Below are positions 25,257 to 37,565 of a stretch of 64,000 nt of DNA, in pieces. The position numbers and the translations under genes were made by a program. The stretch is from Tubulanus polymorphus. Lineage: Eukaryota > Nemertea > Palaeonemertea > Tubulaniformes > Tubulanidae. Each line of letters starts with the position of its first letter. The stretch's first letter is position 1. The notes beneath the pieces were generated by a model that had not been told where the DNA came from, ran no database searches, and saw only the letters and a list, made by a program, of their open reading frames with translations. The stretch is from assembly GCF_964204645.1 (NCBI RefSeq), contig NC_134035.1, positions 11,098,501 to 11,162,500 on the forward strand, given 5' to 3'.

Positions 25257-28200
25257 ATGTCTATTTGTCCGATGCCAGCCGGTTCCGCGCACAATAACCG
25301 GGTCATAATAAACGTCGGAGGAGTCCGCTACGAAGCGTACAAATCTACGCTGAAAACAATTCCGGACACCCGTCTGTCGTGGCTCACCGAAACCACGGCT
25401 CATAACCCGGACTACGACCCCGCTATGGGTGAATACTTTTTTGATCGACATTCAGGAGTTTTCAGCATGATACTGAACTATTATCGAACCGGTAAACTTC
25501 ACGCGCCCATGAATATTTGCGGACCGCTTTTCGAAGAGGAACTGGCTTTTTGGGGCATCGATGATAAACAAATCGAACCTTGCTGTTGGACGACTTATAG
25601 GTAATGTAAGCACAGGTCGTTGTCGATTTTCTTTCATTTTCAAAAAAGGTTGTTGAAAAATTTTTGAATCTTAAAAGTACACATTTTTCTAACAAACGGA
25701 AGGAATATCAAAGCCTTGGAATGGACAAGAAACTTAAGCGTATCATCTGCTCGAATGAGTTTAGATTTTAATTGTAGGAAGACAAACTTCGTCCCATTTT
25801 TGAAAATAAGATTTAAGACAGGTTGAGTTTGAGGAGTGATAAGAAATAATGAATATGATGCAATGTCAAATGATATACGGGGCGGATCCAGGAATTTAGA
25901 TGAGGATGCGGCCCAAAATTTCCTAAGGCTAGTTTTCTATTAAAAAAAAACAGCGTTTTGAGAGGTTTGAAGTCCTCCACCAAAAAAATTGACAATTTCC
26001 TGAGCATATTATGGTGGCTGATTTAGGGCATACTAAAAAAATTTTTAAAATGGGCCAACGTTAAAGAAAATTTTCTAGGCGCTCAGAAATTTTTTTTAGT
26101 ATGGCCCGAATCAGCCACTATAGCATCTAGAGTCATTTTCAAACAAAATAAATCACCAGCCATAATGTAATAAAAAATAAGATAGGGGCCATATCAACTA
26201 GAGACTCTAGTTCATTCGTCCATGCTGCGATCTCGGGCTCACTCCATTCACAAAGTTACGATCATATTTTCTAGAACCCATCGTGACGCCCAAGAAACAT
26301 TGGCCGAACTCGGAGAAGTCGACAAATCAAAACACGACGATGACGACGACGAAAACGACGTCGCCAGACGATTCGGAATCGAAGAGGAGGAAAACAAGCT
26401 GACAAAATGGCAAAGATGGAAACCGATAATCTGGTCGGTTTTAGAAGAGCCGTATTTCTCAAAGGCCGCTATGGTTAGTATCGAGAACACGGCCGGAATG
26501 ATGGCGCTTTTCGTGGAAAGAGATTAATTTCTGCGTTACTGATTACTGTCGAAAACAGAACTCTTTCCGCGTTCTGAGAATTATCTCACCGTCAATTCCA
26601 TATATAGATCTCGCCTTATGTACATACGTAATTGATATCGTAGATCTCTGGAATCAGAGAAATGATTTTCTTCGATAAGTCCAATCGTGATTAGAATGAT
26701 CCATCATCTTCGTTAACTAATTAGAGCTTTATCAAAATATTATGTAAATACACATATAGATGTGATTTCTAGAGATATCGATAAAAGGAAATTTGATATT
26801 GTTGAAATTTTCCCGAATAATCAAAAAGAGTCATAAAGTGCCCGGTTGAAAATTGTCGCACGGCGTGAACTTTCTTCCGATAAACAACCGCTAATGACGA
26901 AATGTAAATCTTCGGGTATTAGGTTGCCGCGGCAACCGATATGCAGATAATGAAGCAATATTGCATTTTTGAATAATTAATATTGTGAAAATATGAACTT
27001 TCTGATGCGGTTGATTACGCGACAAATGATTGCATTTTGCATTGAAACCCGACAATATTGTCGTCGTGTCTCGCTAAAAGATTGCTACTACTCGTCAAAT
27101 GAACTATTGATCAAACAGGCGTTCACGATTATTAAACCTTTTTGCAATCTGATATTGCTAACTTATAACAAAGATATAGTGTCAAGTTAAGATGAGGCTG
27201 AACTGAGGGATTTTTTTATTCTTTTTAAAGAAGGCCTTTGACCATTTCATATAACTTAAGATTCCTATATCCCCTACAAAAAAATTAAACCCTTTGATAA
27301 GTTATGAGTCCCGCAGGTCCTCTTAGAATTTGAAATGTCCTATTTTTTCCTGACCCCTTTACTAACGTAAGACCCCTATGTTCTCTAAAAATGAAAATAA
27401 TGTCCTATTTTTTCCTGACTCCTTTGATAACGTAAGACCCATGTTCGTTAAAAATGAGAATAATGTCCTTATTCTTTCCAGGTATTTGCAGTAATGTCGA
27501 TGTGTTTCGTCGTTCTGTCGATTGCGGCGTTCTGCACAGAAACGGCAGTGATGTTTCGTGAACCAACCGTCGAAGGCTACGATAAGAACAATCTAACGAG
27601 TGTAAAAACAATCCTCGAATACACGCGGCCGGTTTTGTGGCTGAGAATCATCGAATACATTACCGTCGCCTATTTCACTATCGAGTTCGTCGTTCGCGTC
27701 GTCTTCTCGCCCGATAAACTTTTGTTCATCAAGTCGATCTTGAACTGGGTCGACTTGGTGTCGATCGTGCCGTTTTATCTACAACTCGTGGCAATTCATT
27801 TCGGTTGGGAAACCGTCGTCAAAGTGTTACAAACGATTAAACTAGCGCGTATTTTTCGCATGTTCAAACTGACGCGACACTTCAACGGTTTAAAAGTGCT
27901 CGTGCACACGTTGAAGGCCAGTCTGAGAGAACTGGTACTGCTCATACTCATTCTCTTCATGGGCGTGCTGATTTTTTCGAGCATCATATATTTCGTCGAA
28001 CAGGTCGACGAGCCGAAGAAGAACGTGTTTATGAACATTCCGGTCGGGTTCTGGTGGGCGTTAGTTACGATGACGACGCTCGGATATGGCGACATGTATC
28101 CGAAGACGTTTTTAGGTTATATGGTCGGAATGGTTTGCGCGATATCCGGGGTATTAGTAATAGCGTTACCGGTGCCGGTTATCGTCAACAATTTTGCCTT

Positions 28201-30320
28201 GTACTACACTCACGCCCAGGCCCAGGCGAAATTGCCTAAAAAGCAGAAGAAAATACTAGTCAGCGCGCCGGACGTGCTGAAAAATCAAGTAACCGAAGAA
28301 GAGATGATAGAAGGAATTCCAAGCGGTAGTCACCAGGGTTTGAACTCTCTTTCGGACACGGAAAGTAGCGATAGTGGCATTAAAGAAGAAGGTCCTAGTA
28401 AGCGTGTAAATCCTCCTCGCACCATTCATCAGGTCTTGAAACTCTAGGCCGACAACCCGTCCACACACCCCGATGAATGAAAAACTCGCTCGCACACGGT
28501 GCAGGGAAACGAGGAAACAGGAGATAGAAACATGTTTCCAAGCAATGATGTGAAAACCCACAATAAGATGAAAACACTGAGCCATTTTAAAAATCAGATT
28601 TTGAAAATGGCTCCTTGATTCGAAAAGTTTGATTCTCTCCTAGTTTTTCTCATCTTATCGTGGGTTTTTTCTTCTTTGATATCAGACAGCCACTTGTCTA
28701 TAAAAACCGAAATGTTTCCCAGCGTGTGCCGTGTGTGTAAAGAAGCCCAACGCACACGACCCACAGTTAAACACTTAAACAAAAGACAGAAACATGATGA
28801 GAAACATGGTTTCGGGAAACACAGAGATCAAACATGGTTGTTTCCGTGTTTCTATGCTTCCCCGCTTCGTTTGCGTTGTGCTTTTAATGGATTCCAAATT
28901 CACAGTTGAACAAATCCAAAACTAATTGGCCGAGTACGCCAACAAATGTATACAGATCGCAAATTACTTAAATCTATTTCTTGCTTAATAATGATAAGAG
29001 AATGTACATGTCATATTAGTATGCATACTTACCGGTACATCGGTATTGTATATATTTTCAAGCTTACCACAGTAAATGCGGATCAGGGATCAGCGTTATA
29101 TTCACAGATGAATTGATGGAAACCACTGATCAGCAAAATGTCAGCTCGACAATCAATTCTCACACAATTCCTACTCAGTATCAAAGGTTTGTTTTGGATT
29201 AATCTTCATGCGAATCTCCTCAGTCCGTCTCTCTCGAAATGTACATCTGCGCGATAATCATACGCCGGGTGATGAAAACCCACTACGTACAAATTCAAAA
29301 GCAAAATCAATTAAAGAAATATAGCTGCAAAGCAGCGATAACGGGTTTTCTGGATGCATGTGATCGAAAGGAAAAATTAATTACCGGGTATTCGATGGAA
29401 AAAATAAAATGAGATGATTTGGATATTATCGGAGCAATCCTCTTTTTGGTTGAATGGTCTAACCCAGTGCTTGTTGTCTAACAATTCAATTCAATTCTTT
29501 ATTTACAGTAACCTAATAAGTAATTTTAAGTTTCAAATAGGATGGAAAGTACATTCAGACAATCTGTTGGTTCAGAGTGACCGTTATTACAGTATCAATT
29601 TATACATTTCGTTTCGAAGCTGTCAGTTGCCGAATCTGAATGAAGATGAATTTTATTTGACGAAATCGGCAGAAAATATATAATAATAATAATAATAATC
29701 AACAGAATTTCAAGAGGGTTTTCGACGAAAGCCAGAAAACCCTAATAAAGAATGGAAACGGGTGACGGGACGTTTCGAACTCCTTTTATAATTCATCGCT
29801 AGGTGTGTAGGAACAACTAAAAACAGGGGGTTTATGTTACGGAAGAGAACACATTCATTGAGTGTGACGAGTGAAGATGTATTTCGATATCAGGGGCCTT
29901 CGATAACTCTTAACGTTATAAAGAAGTGGATCAAAGTGCAGGATATATGTGGGAAGCACCATTTTCCAACTCCAATCAGTATCACAAATGCAGTGCTTTC
30001 ATTCTATGAAACATTTACTATTAAATGTAACTCTTATTCCAGGCACGGAAGCTACGACTCAAACTTCCTTAGGCCCACAGTACAACAAGCTCCTGGAAGA
30101 CGTCAAAGTCTCATGCCAAATCTCGTTAATGGACAACGAACCAGAAAAGGTAAGTATAGACAATAGAACTCCCGTATTAGGTCAAGGGTACGAGCGAGCC
30201 GATCCCTGATTTGACTGCCCGTTTTTGGCAATACAGCTAATTCATTTTGTGCAACAATAAGGTTTTAAGTTGGATGAAAATTCAATTATTTCTTTTTTCA
30301 ATTTTCTACAGGAAGTGTAA
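25257..30320 (+). CDS. Shaw/Kv3-like voltage-gated K+ channel
   Basis: Exons 25257-25600, 26275-26473 and 27482-28397, then 30043-30149 and 30312-30320, join in phase to give 524 aa. If the last donor (28,397) is not used, exon 3 runs on to a stop at 28,447, giving 502 aa. The T1 domain (about residues 14-113) starts [10 protein letters not shown] and has the Kv2-4 zinc motif H-x5-C-x20-CC. S1-S6 follow: S2 has YFTIEF, S3 [10 protein letters not shown]4 [17 protein letters not shown], the pore filter TMTTLGYGD, and S6 the PVP hinge ([10 protein letters not shown]) then LPKKQKK. By family knowledge, a delayed-rectifier channel tuning firing. The first two S4 charges are Q and K rather than R. 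The 5' end is the first Met before T1. Confidence 0.93.
26010..26122. repeat. MITE, family B
   Basis: Terminal inverted repeats of about 36 bp: TATGGTGGCTGATTTAGGGC at the left, GGCCCGAATCAGCCACTATA at the right, extended by poly-A/poly-T arms. A shorter relative of 19,259-19,504. It sits in intron 1 of the Kv gene, 150 bases before exon 2. Confidence 0.88.
27228..27480. repeat. Degenerate tandem repeat before an acceptor
   Basis: Units of about 65-70 bases containing CCTTTGATAACGTAAGACCC and AATGTCCTATTTTTTCCTGA repeat about three times with decay. They run into the acceptor of Kv exon 3 at 27,481 and may supply its pyrimidine tract. Confidence 0.65.
28485..28885. repeat. Two adjacent foldback elements
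   Basis: The first hairpin (about 28,485-28,735) has arms AAAACCCACAATAAGATGAA / TTCTCATCTTATCGTGGGTT and a centre built on GAGCCATTTT...AAAATGGCTC. The second (about 28,740-28,885) carries CCAACGCACACG and CGTTTGCGTTGTG ends and matches family C at 19,030-19,215. Located in the last large intron of the Kv gene, or its 3' UTR if that intron is retained. Confidence 0.65.
29480..29700. repeat. Retroposon tail and AT microsatellite
   Basis: CAATTCAATTCAATTCTTTA at 29,482 resembles tails seen at 45,700, 46,797 and at the 3' end of the LINE fragment at 59,618. An (ATA)n microsatellite lies at about 29,678-29,700. Probably a small LINE/SINE remnant in Kv intron 4. Confidence 0.4.
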
Positions 30321-30773
30321 CAGCTGGACTGTACAGAAGTAAATCCGACAGGGTTGGAATAGGGGGCGCTGAAAGTAGTGTATCGACAAGACGACAATCA
30401 TTGCACCCATCATGCAGTCTACCAGACGTGCACGGATAATCAACAGAGGTGCATCCAGCCTTTTAAAAAAAGGGAGGCGTGTGTTAAGTCGACTGATATG
30501 TATCCTGATACCATAAACAATGCTTTGTCAAAGGACACAGAAACCGAATTTGAAGAAAGAAAAAATGCTCGGAGATTAGTCAGTTTTATTGAAAGCAAAT
30601 GTCAAAGTTCCACTATTTTCAAGATAGAATGTTGGATCTGCAATATTAACATAAGCGTTGACTTTGTTTTTATTTCGTGTATCAAGACCTCAACATGGTA
30701 TTAGATAATTCGACTTATCAGAATAATTTAAGGAAACAACAGCAAAGTATATATGATTGTTTTAATCGTGTTT
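30321..30773. other. Convergent intergenic region
   Basis: It lies between the Kv stop (+ strand) and the rolling-stone-like stop (- strand). On the minus strand AATAAA at 30,669-30,674 is about 100 bases past the latter's stop and is its likely poly(A) signal. Open frames here show no family resemblance. Confidence 0.5.
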
Positions 30774-32976
30774 TCATTTAATTTCTGGAGCTATATATGT
30801 ATTTATCACGTCACGAAGTCCTATTATGGCGGGCCCTCTTTCGAATTCTGGCCGTGGACAAATCTTATCGTGGAGTTTATCGCGAATGTAACACAAGAAA
30901 ACAAAAAACGCCTGGAAAACAAACGCAAAAGATAGAACAGTTATCATCATCAAAGTGGCATCGATCGGTTTCTCTTCCCAGTCAAGAAACGGATAAATTA
31001 AAGGTTCCCCTTTAGCATTCAGCCCACCGCAATACTGATACACAAACGTGAATGCACCATACATCATGTAATAAATCAAAGAAAAAAATACGTGCACACA
31101 TCGAACGGGTGTGGCAGAAATAATCAAATGAAATGAAATTATAAATGCATGTATTCCATGCGTGAATACATCCAATTCGTCCATTTTGCTCGTCGACCCT
31201 GAAAATACAAAGTAAAAACGGATCAAACATACCATTAAAATCCACAGCATTTCACGTGCACCCTTCTTCTGAATAATCAGATATACATATATGCATATTC
31301 TTATTCTATTAATATCTATGCACTTCTGAAATTCTAATAAATTCCTCAAATCATTTTCATTTCATAATGAAGATGCGTGATAACGCTTATTAATATATCT
31401 ATATTTTTTTGGGGGGGGGGGGGCGGTAATCGGAATAAGGTGGAAACGGGTATTTCAATAACTAGCCTCGATTTCCCGTAAGGATTGTGCTTGTGAGGAT
31501 TCTTTTAGAGTTTTTCTTTTGAATTCAGCTATTAATCTTTTTATATCACAGTACGATTCGAACTCGTTCTATTGATATACGTAGAAAGATCATTTTTGGA
31601 TTGACATACATACCAAGTCCCGAGGCCCAATATAAGAAAGTGCTATTTAAAGCGGCATTCATAGCGACTTCGTGAACAATCCATGTTACTTTATATGTCC
31701 AAGGCAACAGATTTGAGCCTCTTGATTGTAGGATATCTAAAAGCATAGTTGAACTATTAAAGCAATAGCATTCGTATTTTAACTAGATTTGAAAAAGGTA
31801 CGTACTAAAAAATGACTTGGTATCATAAACCAGTTGCATAGCCTTAATCTAAAAATCCTGACTGTGCAACTGGGTTCACAGTCTTAATCTAAGTGATATT
31901 AAATGAATGCACAGTTTATATAAATCTTTGTAAATAATAGATCATTGCCAAATCATCGCTGTAATGTAAACTTACTTAAATCGCTTAACCAGACATCGAC
32001 TGCTCTCATAATCTGAGATAACGTCAGCACAGCAAACGACCAGTTAGTCAGGTAGATCAACCATGTTGCCCGAGATCGACCATCGGCTAGCCAGTCACCA
32101 GACATGAATATACTGAGGAAAAGACTCAAGGAGAAAAGTCCGGCCACACAAACTCTCCAAGCAAGCCACAGGCATGTCTGTCTGCTTCTTCTTATCCAGC
32201 TACATGCAAACTATAAGTGAAAGAAGCACTGCACTGTCTTATTGCGCATATCATCATAAATTCATAAAGACTAGTCTTTAATTGACATGTATTATACCGT
32301 ACAAGATAATGAAAAAATTAAAGTTTTATAGAGAGGTACTGCTTGTGACCCAAATATCCGTTGAATTATAGGCCTGTGAAGAAAATATATAAATATTCAA
32401 TATGCAGTGCAAGCCTTTTGATATCCACAATACGAGAGGAATGTGATTAAGAAGGAAGCCATGTTCTTTTCATATATTTTCATATAAAAGGAAATTTCCG
32501 GTCCCAAATTTCGCTAAATTCATCTAAAATAAAACTCCCCATCGGTTAGCATAATCCACGTATCATAGACATAGATGTATTCTAACTAAACGAAACTGTG
32601 AACCTATTTCTTCTTTTCCAATACTGCGGTAACCTATGCAAATGGCGCCTAGTAACTGGAAACTTCCCTATTGCGCAATATAATAGAAATCAAAGAAAAA
32701 AAAAACAAAAAACTAAATTAATGGACTATACATAAGAAATGAGTAACTGAATGTTTATGTATATGAACTAAAGAGGAGAGTATGGGGGCAGAAGGGCGCT
32801 TTCAATCAGAAATTTGAGTTTCAAACGATTCACTGTGTTCACAATGTAAAATGGCTGGAATATCGTTTGATATCGCGTGGAAATTCATTTGTATGGAAAA
32901 ATTTTACCTTCGCTGTAACAAAATCGTTTTTATCTCCATCGTGATAGAGTAATCTAAGTTTACAGGGAGTTGCCAT
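30774..32976 (-). CDS. Rolling-stone-like multi-pass membrane protein
   Basis: Four exons, 32976-32908, 32210-31976, 31736-31614 and 31198-30774, are phase-consistent and give 283 aa, close to Drosophila rolling stone (about 275). Several hydrophobic segments are visible: VCVAGLFSLSLFLSIFMSG, WLIYLTNWSFAVLTLSQIM, HAFIISFHLIISATP and IYYMMYGAFTFVYQYCGG. Family hallmarks are the TPVR motif followed by a GG...G-x-PLIYPFLDW block. In flies rolling stone acts in myoblast fusion; family members elsewhere are poorly characterised, so the role here is inferred only. The start is the sole in-frame Met before the charged N-terminus. Intron 3 contains a long G run. Confidence 0.88.
31411..31423 (+). repeat. 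Poly-G tract
   Basis: Thirteen consecutive G, followed by CGG and preceded by a T run. It lies in the intron between exons 3 and 4 of the rolling-stone-like gene, so the transcript has a C run. Confidence 0.9.
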
Positions 32977-33699
32977 TATCTTTTTTTTCCTCCTTTTCTC
33001 CAAGTGCTTGTACAACAAAACAGATCGGAAATCCCCGGAGGATGTGACGTCATCGACGTCGGGTTCCGGGCATAAATTTATATTTATTTTATTTTCGTCG
33101 ACCCAGCATATTTAAACATTTCACTTTCAGAATTAGAATTTCTATTCAAAACAATACAAATAGGACCAAATTATGCCATAACGTGGCCAATCAACAACGA
33201 CAGAATATTCAGGCCTTTGATTTCTCAAATGACCTGATCCTATCCTATATGTTTGTTTGAATACCTCACTCTTCACCATCACATTCTTATATTTCCTCTT
33301 AAAATCAAATTCAAAATAGTGAAGTAAAAAAAAAGTATTCATTTGGCGGTATATATAAACTCATGTAAATAAAATCATAATCGTCATGAAGACTTTGATA
33401 GTTTTTGGTATCATTTGTATTCTATTTCAGATTTTCTGATATGAAGAACGTCAATCCTTGCTACATGTAAATATCTCACCAACCAAGGATCAGCAGAAAA
33501 TTCTACAACAGTTAACAACACACAGAAGCAGCAATTATTTCATAAGATATCGAAAATGGGCAGTGGCGAGTTGCAAGAACTCCGATAGGTTTAGTTGAAA
33601 GTAGAAATAGAAAACCATGCCACTGGTTGAATTAGGAGAATATTTTTGAGAAAATTTAGACTAAGATCATTCATTGTAATTCTTTACTGGTAGAATAAT
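32977..33699. other. Promoter side of rolling-stone-like gene
   Basis: Upstream of the minus-strand start codon. A GC-richer patch with GACGTCATCGACGTC (about 33,045-33,059), a CRE-like TGACGTCA site, is the only recognisable regulatory motif. No gene seen. Confidence 0.4.
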
Positions 33700-36000
33700 A
33701 TTTAGAAATAGTTACAGGTTAATTGTTCATTGTGTGATTTAAAGAAAAAGAATATGATTGTTAGGAAATATTGAAATTGGCAAAAATATCTCAAGAAGAG
33801 TTAGTAAACCAGATTCATATGGTTAGAAATATGAAAGCATTCCCACTGTATTTTGGGGGCCTGGCATCCGAGTGGTATTGGAATGATTATTGCGGAGAAG
33901 CAGAATATGGGAATGAAGACGGTGAAGTTGTTTTAATCAGAAATGGACAAAAATGGGAGAATTTGGCAGATATGAAAAGTTTGATTCTAAACAGATTAAA
34001 AGAATTAAAAAAAAGTGCACGAAAGTTTAGATGATTAAATAACAGACATTCGTGCCATTTGTTCGTCCCCGGGAAACACTTCAAGTTCGAACGCGATTAA
34101 TGCCATTTATTTCGGGTATATGCATGAAGATGTTCGTTATTGCTAAAGGTTCATCAGCCATTGATGCACGCCTTTATGAATCTGTCAATTCACTTCAAAA
34201 CGAGGTTCCCATTGTGGGAATATCTTCACCTTCTGATTCTAAATTAAACACTGTTTCGCAAGATGTTTCGAAAATAAAGGAAATAACAAAACTCTTAACC
34301 AAACAGATGGATAGTTTTCAGAGAGAATTATTGCGTCTCAAAATTCAAACTGAAAGAATGCACAAAAATTTGCCTATTAGAGACCAAAGAAACCATCAAG
34401 GCCGAATCATTTGTCAGCGTTGTGGTAAAACTGGGCACCATGAGTGCACGTGCTATCAGAATCCTAACAATAATTACCAGAATTACGTCAAAATGTCATG
34501 TCAAATTCGAACTCCGAAAAACCAAAACAGGCCTGGGTTCAAGGGGTAAATACCACCCAACAATCAGCTTAGTAAAAGTTGATGAATACACGAACTCAGC
34601 TGAAAATATAATTACAAAAACTGAAATATCTAATGACGTTTGAAAAAAACGGTTTCCTTTGCAAGCGAAGTGCATCCATTATTTCGAGCAAAACAACATT
34701 CAATTCAAAGGAGTCGAACAATCGTGTATCCATCAATGCAACTGATTTACCCCATGTCCATTTATGAATTCGTTAGCGATGACAATAAACGCTAAAATTA
34801 ATGGCCAATCAGCTGAATACCTTATTGATACGTTTGAAGCAACTTCAGTACAGGGAAGTTAATTTCAAATTGTTAAGATTGACCTCGATTAAGTTGAATG
34901 GATATATATGATGATACAACATATACATTTTACATAGTTGATAATCTTATTCATGATGTTATTTTGGGAAGCGATTATCTAGAAAAATATAAAGCATTTA
35001 TTGATTTTGAGAATAGATTATTGAATTTAACAAAGAAAGGAGTGACAAGCACCATATGTTGGTCAAGTTGAATTAGACGGGAGTGGTAAAATTGCAGCAA
35101 GGCAAAGTGAGAAAATACCAGCAAATTCTGAAATTCTAATTATGGATAGTGTTCCATCACATATATCAAATGGCACTCAAGGGATAGTACATTCTGGTAT
35201 AATTTACCAGCAAAATATATAATACTATGTGGTCAAACATTAGGAACAGTTAATGAACATCATATACCGTTTCGATTGTTGAAACGCGACCAGTCGTGAT
35301 AATCTTAAGGTATTGAAAAGTAATGATGATGGGAGTTATGAAACTGAAGAAAATAGTAATACTGGTTTTCTAAATGCGAATCCGCAACTACTGAACTTTA
35401 ATACAACTGAGCTCCTTGAGGAGAAAGTAATTTCAAGAAAGCAAAAGGAAGATAAGGAATTAAGTAAAATGATGAACTATTGAACTGATGGTATTTTACC
35501 TGATAATGAAATCGAAGCAAGACGATTGATAGTTGAAAGTGAAGATTATTTCATTAAAGATGATATATAAAGACACTTCAAAGAAGACAAGGGAACTGCT
35601 TACGAACGGACAGTAATCCCTAAATCTTTAAGATCAGAAGTCTTATATTCAATGCATAATGATTTGTCAGCAGGACATTTCGGTCAGGCAAAAACATATT
35701 TGAAAATGACACAACGATATTACTGGAAGGGTATGCATGCAGATACCACCCATTGGACTAAAAGTTGTGAAGACTGTTGTAACTTGCAAACCATTACCGC
35801 ATCTGATTAAAGCACCATTAAATCCGATAAATGTAGAAGGTCCATTTGAAAGAATAGCTTAGATTTCTTTAGGTCCACTGAGGAAAACATCATCTGGGAA
35901 GAGTTATATCCTGGTATGTACTGATTATTTGACGAAATACCCGGAAGCTTTTGCGTTAGAGAACAGGGTCAGAACTTTCAGTCTAATTTGATAAAGGAAA
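33700..36000 (+). mobile_element. Decayed Ty3/gypsy-type retroelement, RT region missing
   Basis: Gag-like coding remains run from about 33,770 to 34,550 and end in a zinc knuckle at about 34,411-34,453 (CQRCGKTGHHECTC). Protease remnants follow: IDTFEATS at about 34,827 where an active-site DTG/DSG is expected, and VILGSDYL near 34,957. Then come an integrase zinc-binding region (about 35,570-35,800, with HNDLSAGHFG and RYYWKGM) and the start of the integrase core (DYLTKYPEAF, about 35,920). Stops and frameshifts are frequent. Between protease and integrase only about 500 bases remain and I see no reverse transcriptase or RNase H. No LTR pair recognised. Non-functional. Confidence 0.85.
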
Positions 36001-37565
36001 AGTGTTATACTTTATCTACGTATGCTGGGGAATGCGTTGAGAATGGTAGGTCCTCAACAGTCCCAAAGTACCTCTAACAGTGCCCCCATGCTTTCAAATT
36101 TGCCGCAAATGTTTAACGAGGTTGGTTCCATAGATAAATTCTAGCGTGAGTAATTTCATTACGCCTTGTGTTCAACCCGTAGTAGTCAATATAGTAGAAT
36201 AGAATAGAATAGATGAAAGTATGTTAGTCTCTAGTGTTAAATATATTATTCTTACAGACATAGAGGGACTTAAATCCCAGGATATATAGATGGTTTAAAA
36301 GTTGTGTCTTGCAATTTTCTTTTTCGTGGCTATTAGTTTTCTTTTAATAATGTATGTGAAAAAAATAATAATCTAAGTATAAGTATAATGTAATTTCCAC
36401 CATTCCGAGTTCTTGGGATTGCAACACCTCACGAATAATCTACTCGTAGCACGTCGTTTCGCTGGAAGATGGGAGGTGGTTGGAGAGCTTGATCGCGAGT
36501 GTTTCTTTGAATTTCTCTGGCATTGTGGTTCCAGCCGCCTAGATCATCTCTGATTTGTGGGCATGACTGCATCTTTCATTGGTTTGAGCAGCCTGGACCT
36601 TCTTATTTGTAGGCAGAGAAGACTGGATCTTTCCCAGCATTGTGATTCACGCAAGGAATGTATCTTCAGCATCCTACGACTGGATCTTCTGATTTGTGAT
36701 TCGAGTAATCTTGTTCCTCAATTGTAACAACTGATGAACAAGATCCGGTTTATTTTATTCAACAGCGACGAAGAACAACGATGATAAAATATACCGTAAA
36801 ATATCAATAGCATGTTTTTATTCATCTAAAAATTCATTCACGATGAAAGATGGACAGAGATCATTCTGACAAAGTATACCGGTATACAATCGTAACTGAG
36901 GAATATTCTTTTTGAGACCAGTGAATCTGACAGTTCTAATCAATTTACATCTTAGATGATCTATCATAAACTAAGAATTACAAAATGAAACTTTTTTTCG
37001 CGTTAAAATAAATAGACAAGCAGTTCTAGAAATAAATATATCATAACACCCACCAATATTCCTAACACCGCTACATATACTCTACCCGAATGCACTTTGC
37101 CGGAACAACCCAAAAAGAAGCAACCACAAGACAATCTTTTCAATCATAATGAATACATTTGACACCTGACCGAATGAGATACTCATCAGAATATTTTCTA
37201 GACTAATATACATGTACGAAGTAAACTCAGCCTTACCAGCAATAGGGGAGGCGTTGGGACCGTAAATATTCAACCGAGTTGCCAATCAGGGAAAAAGATT
37301 TTCCGAATTAACTTAAGTAGAATTCACCCACTTAAGAGCGGTTTTACTGTACAAGGGTAGCCAAGGCTGAGGTCTACTGCATATACATCCAACTTTTCAG
37401 GGTCCAAAAACATCCGACTTGATGAGCGACTTTTATATTGCAAATATTATGAACGATCGATGGCTTATTGCAATATTGACTTTTAATGTGGTGAACAAAC
37501 AAATATGTACTTGTACTTCTAGTCGTTTTAAATTGGTCTAAAATGCGTATATTATGTAGATGGTA
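36000..37565. other. Intergenic region, possible element tail
   Basis: Follows the retroelement remnant. It contains an (AGAAT)n run near 36,200. At 36,470-36,740 there are loosely repeated phrases (GACTGGATCTT, GATTTGTG, CAGCATCCT) suggesting a degenerate tandem array. The ERGIC2 3' UTR must occupy the right end; a minus-strand AATAAA occurs near 36,748. No gene recognised. Confidence 0.4.
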
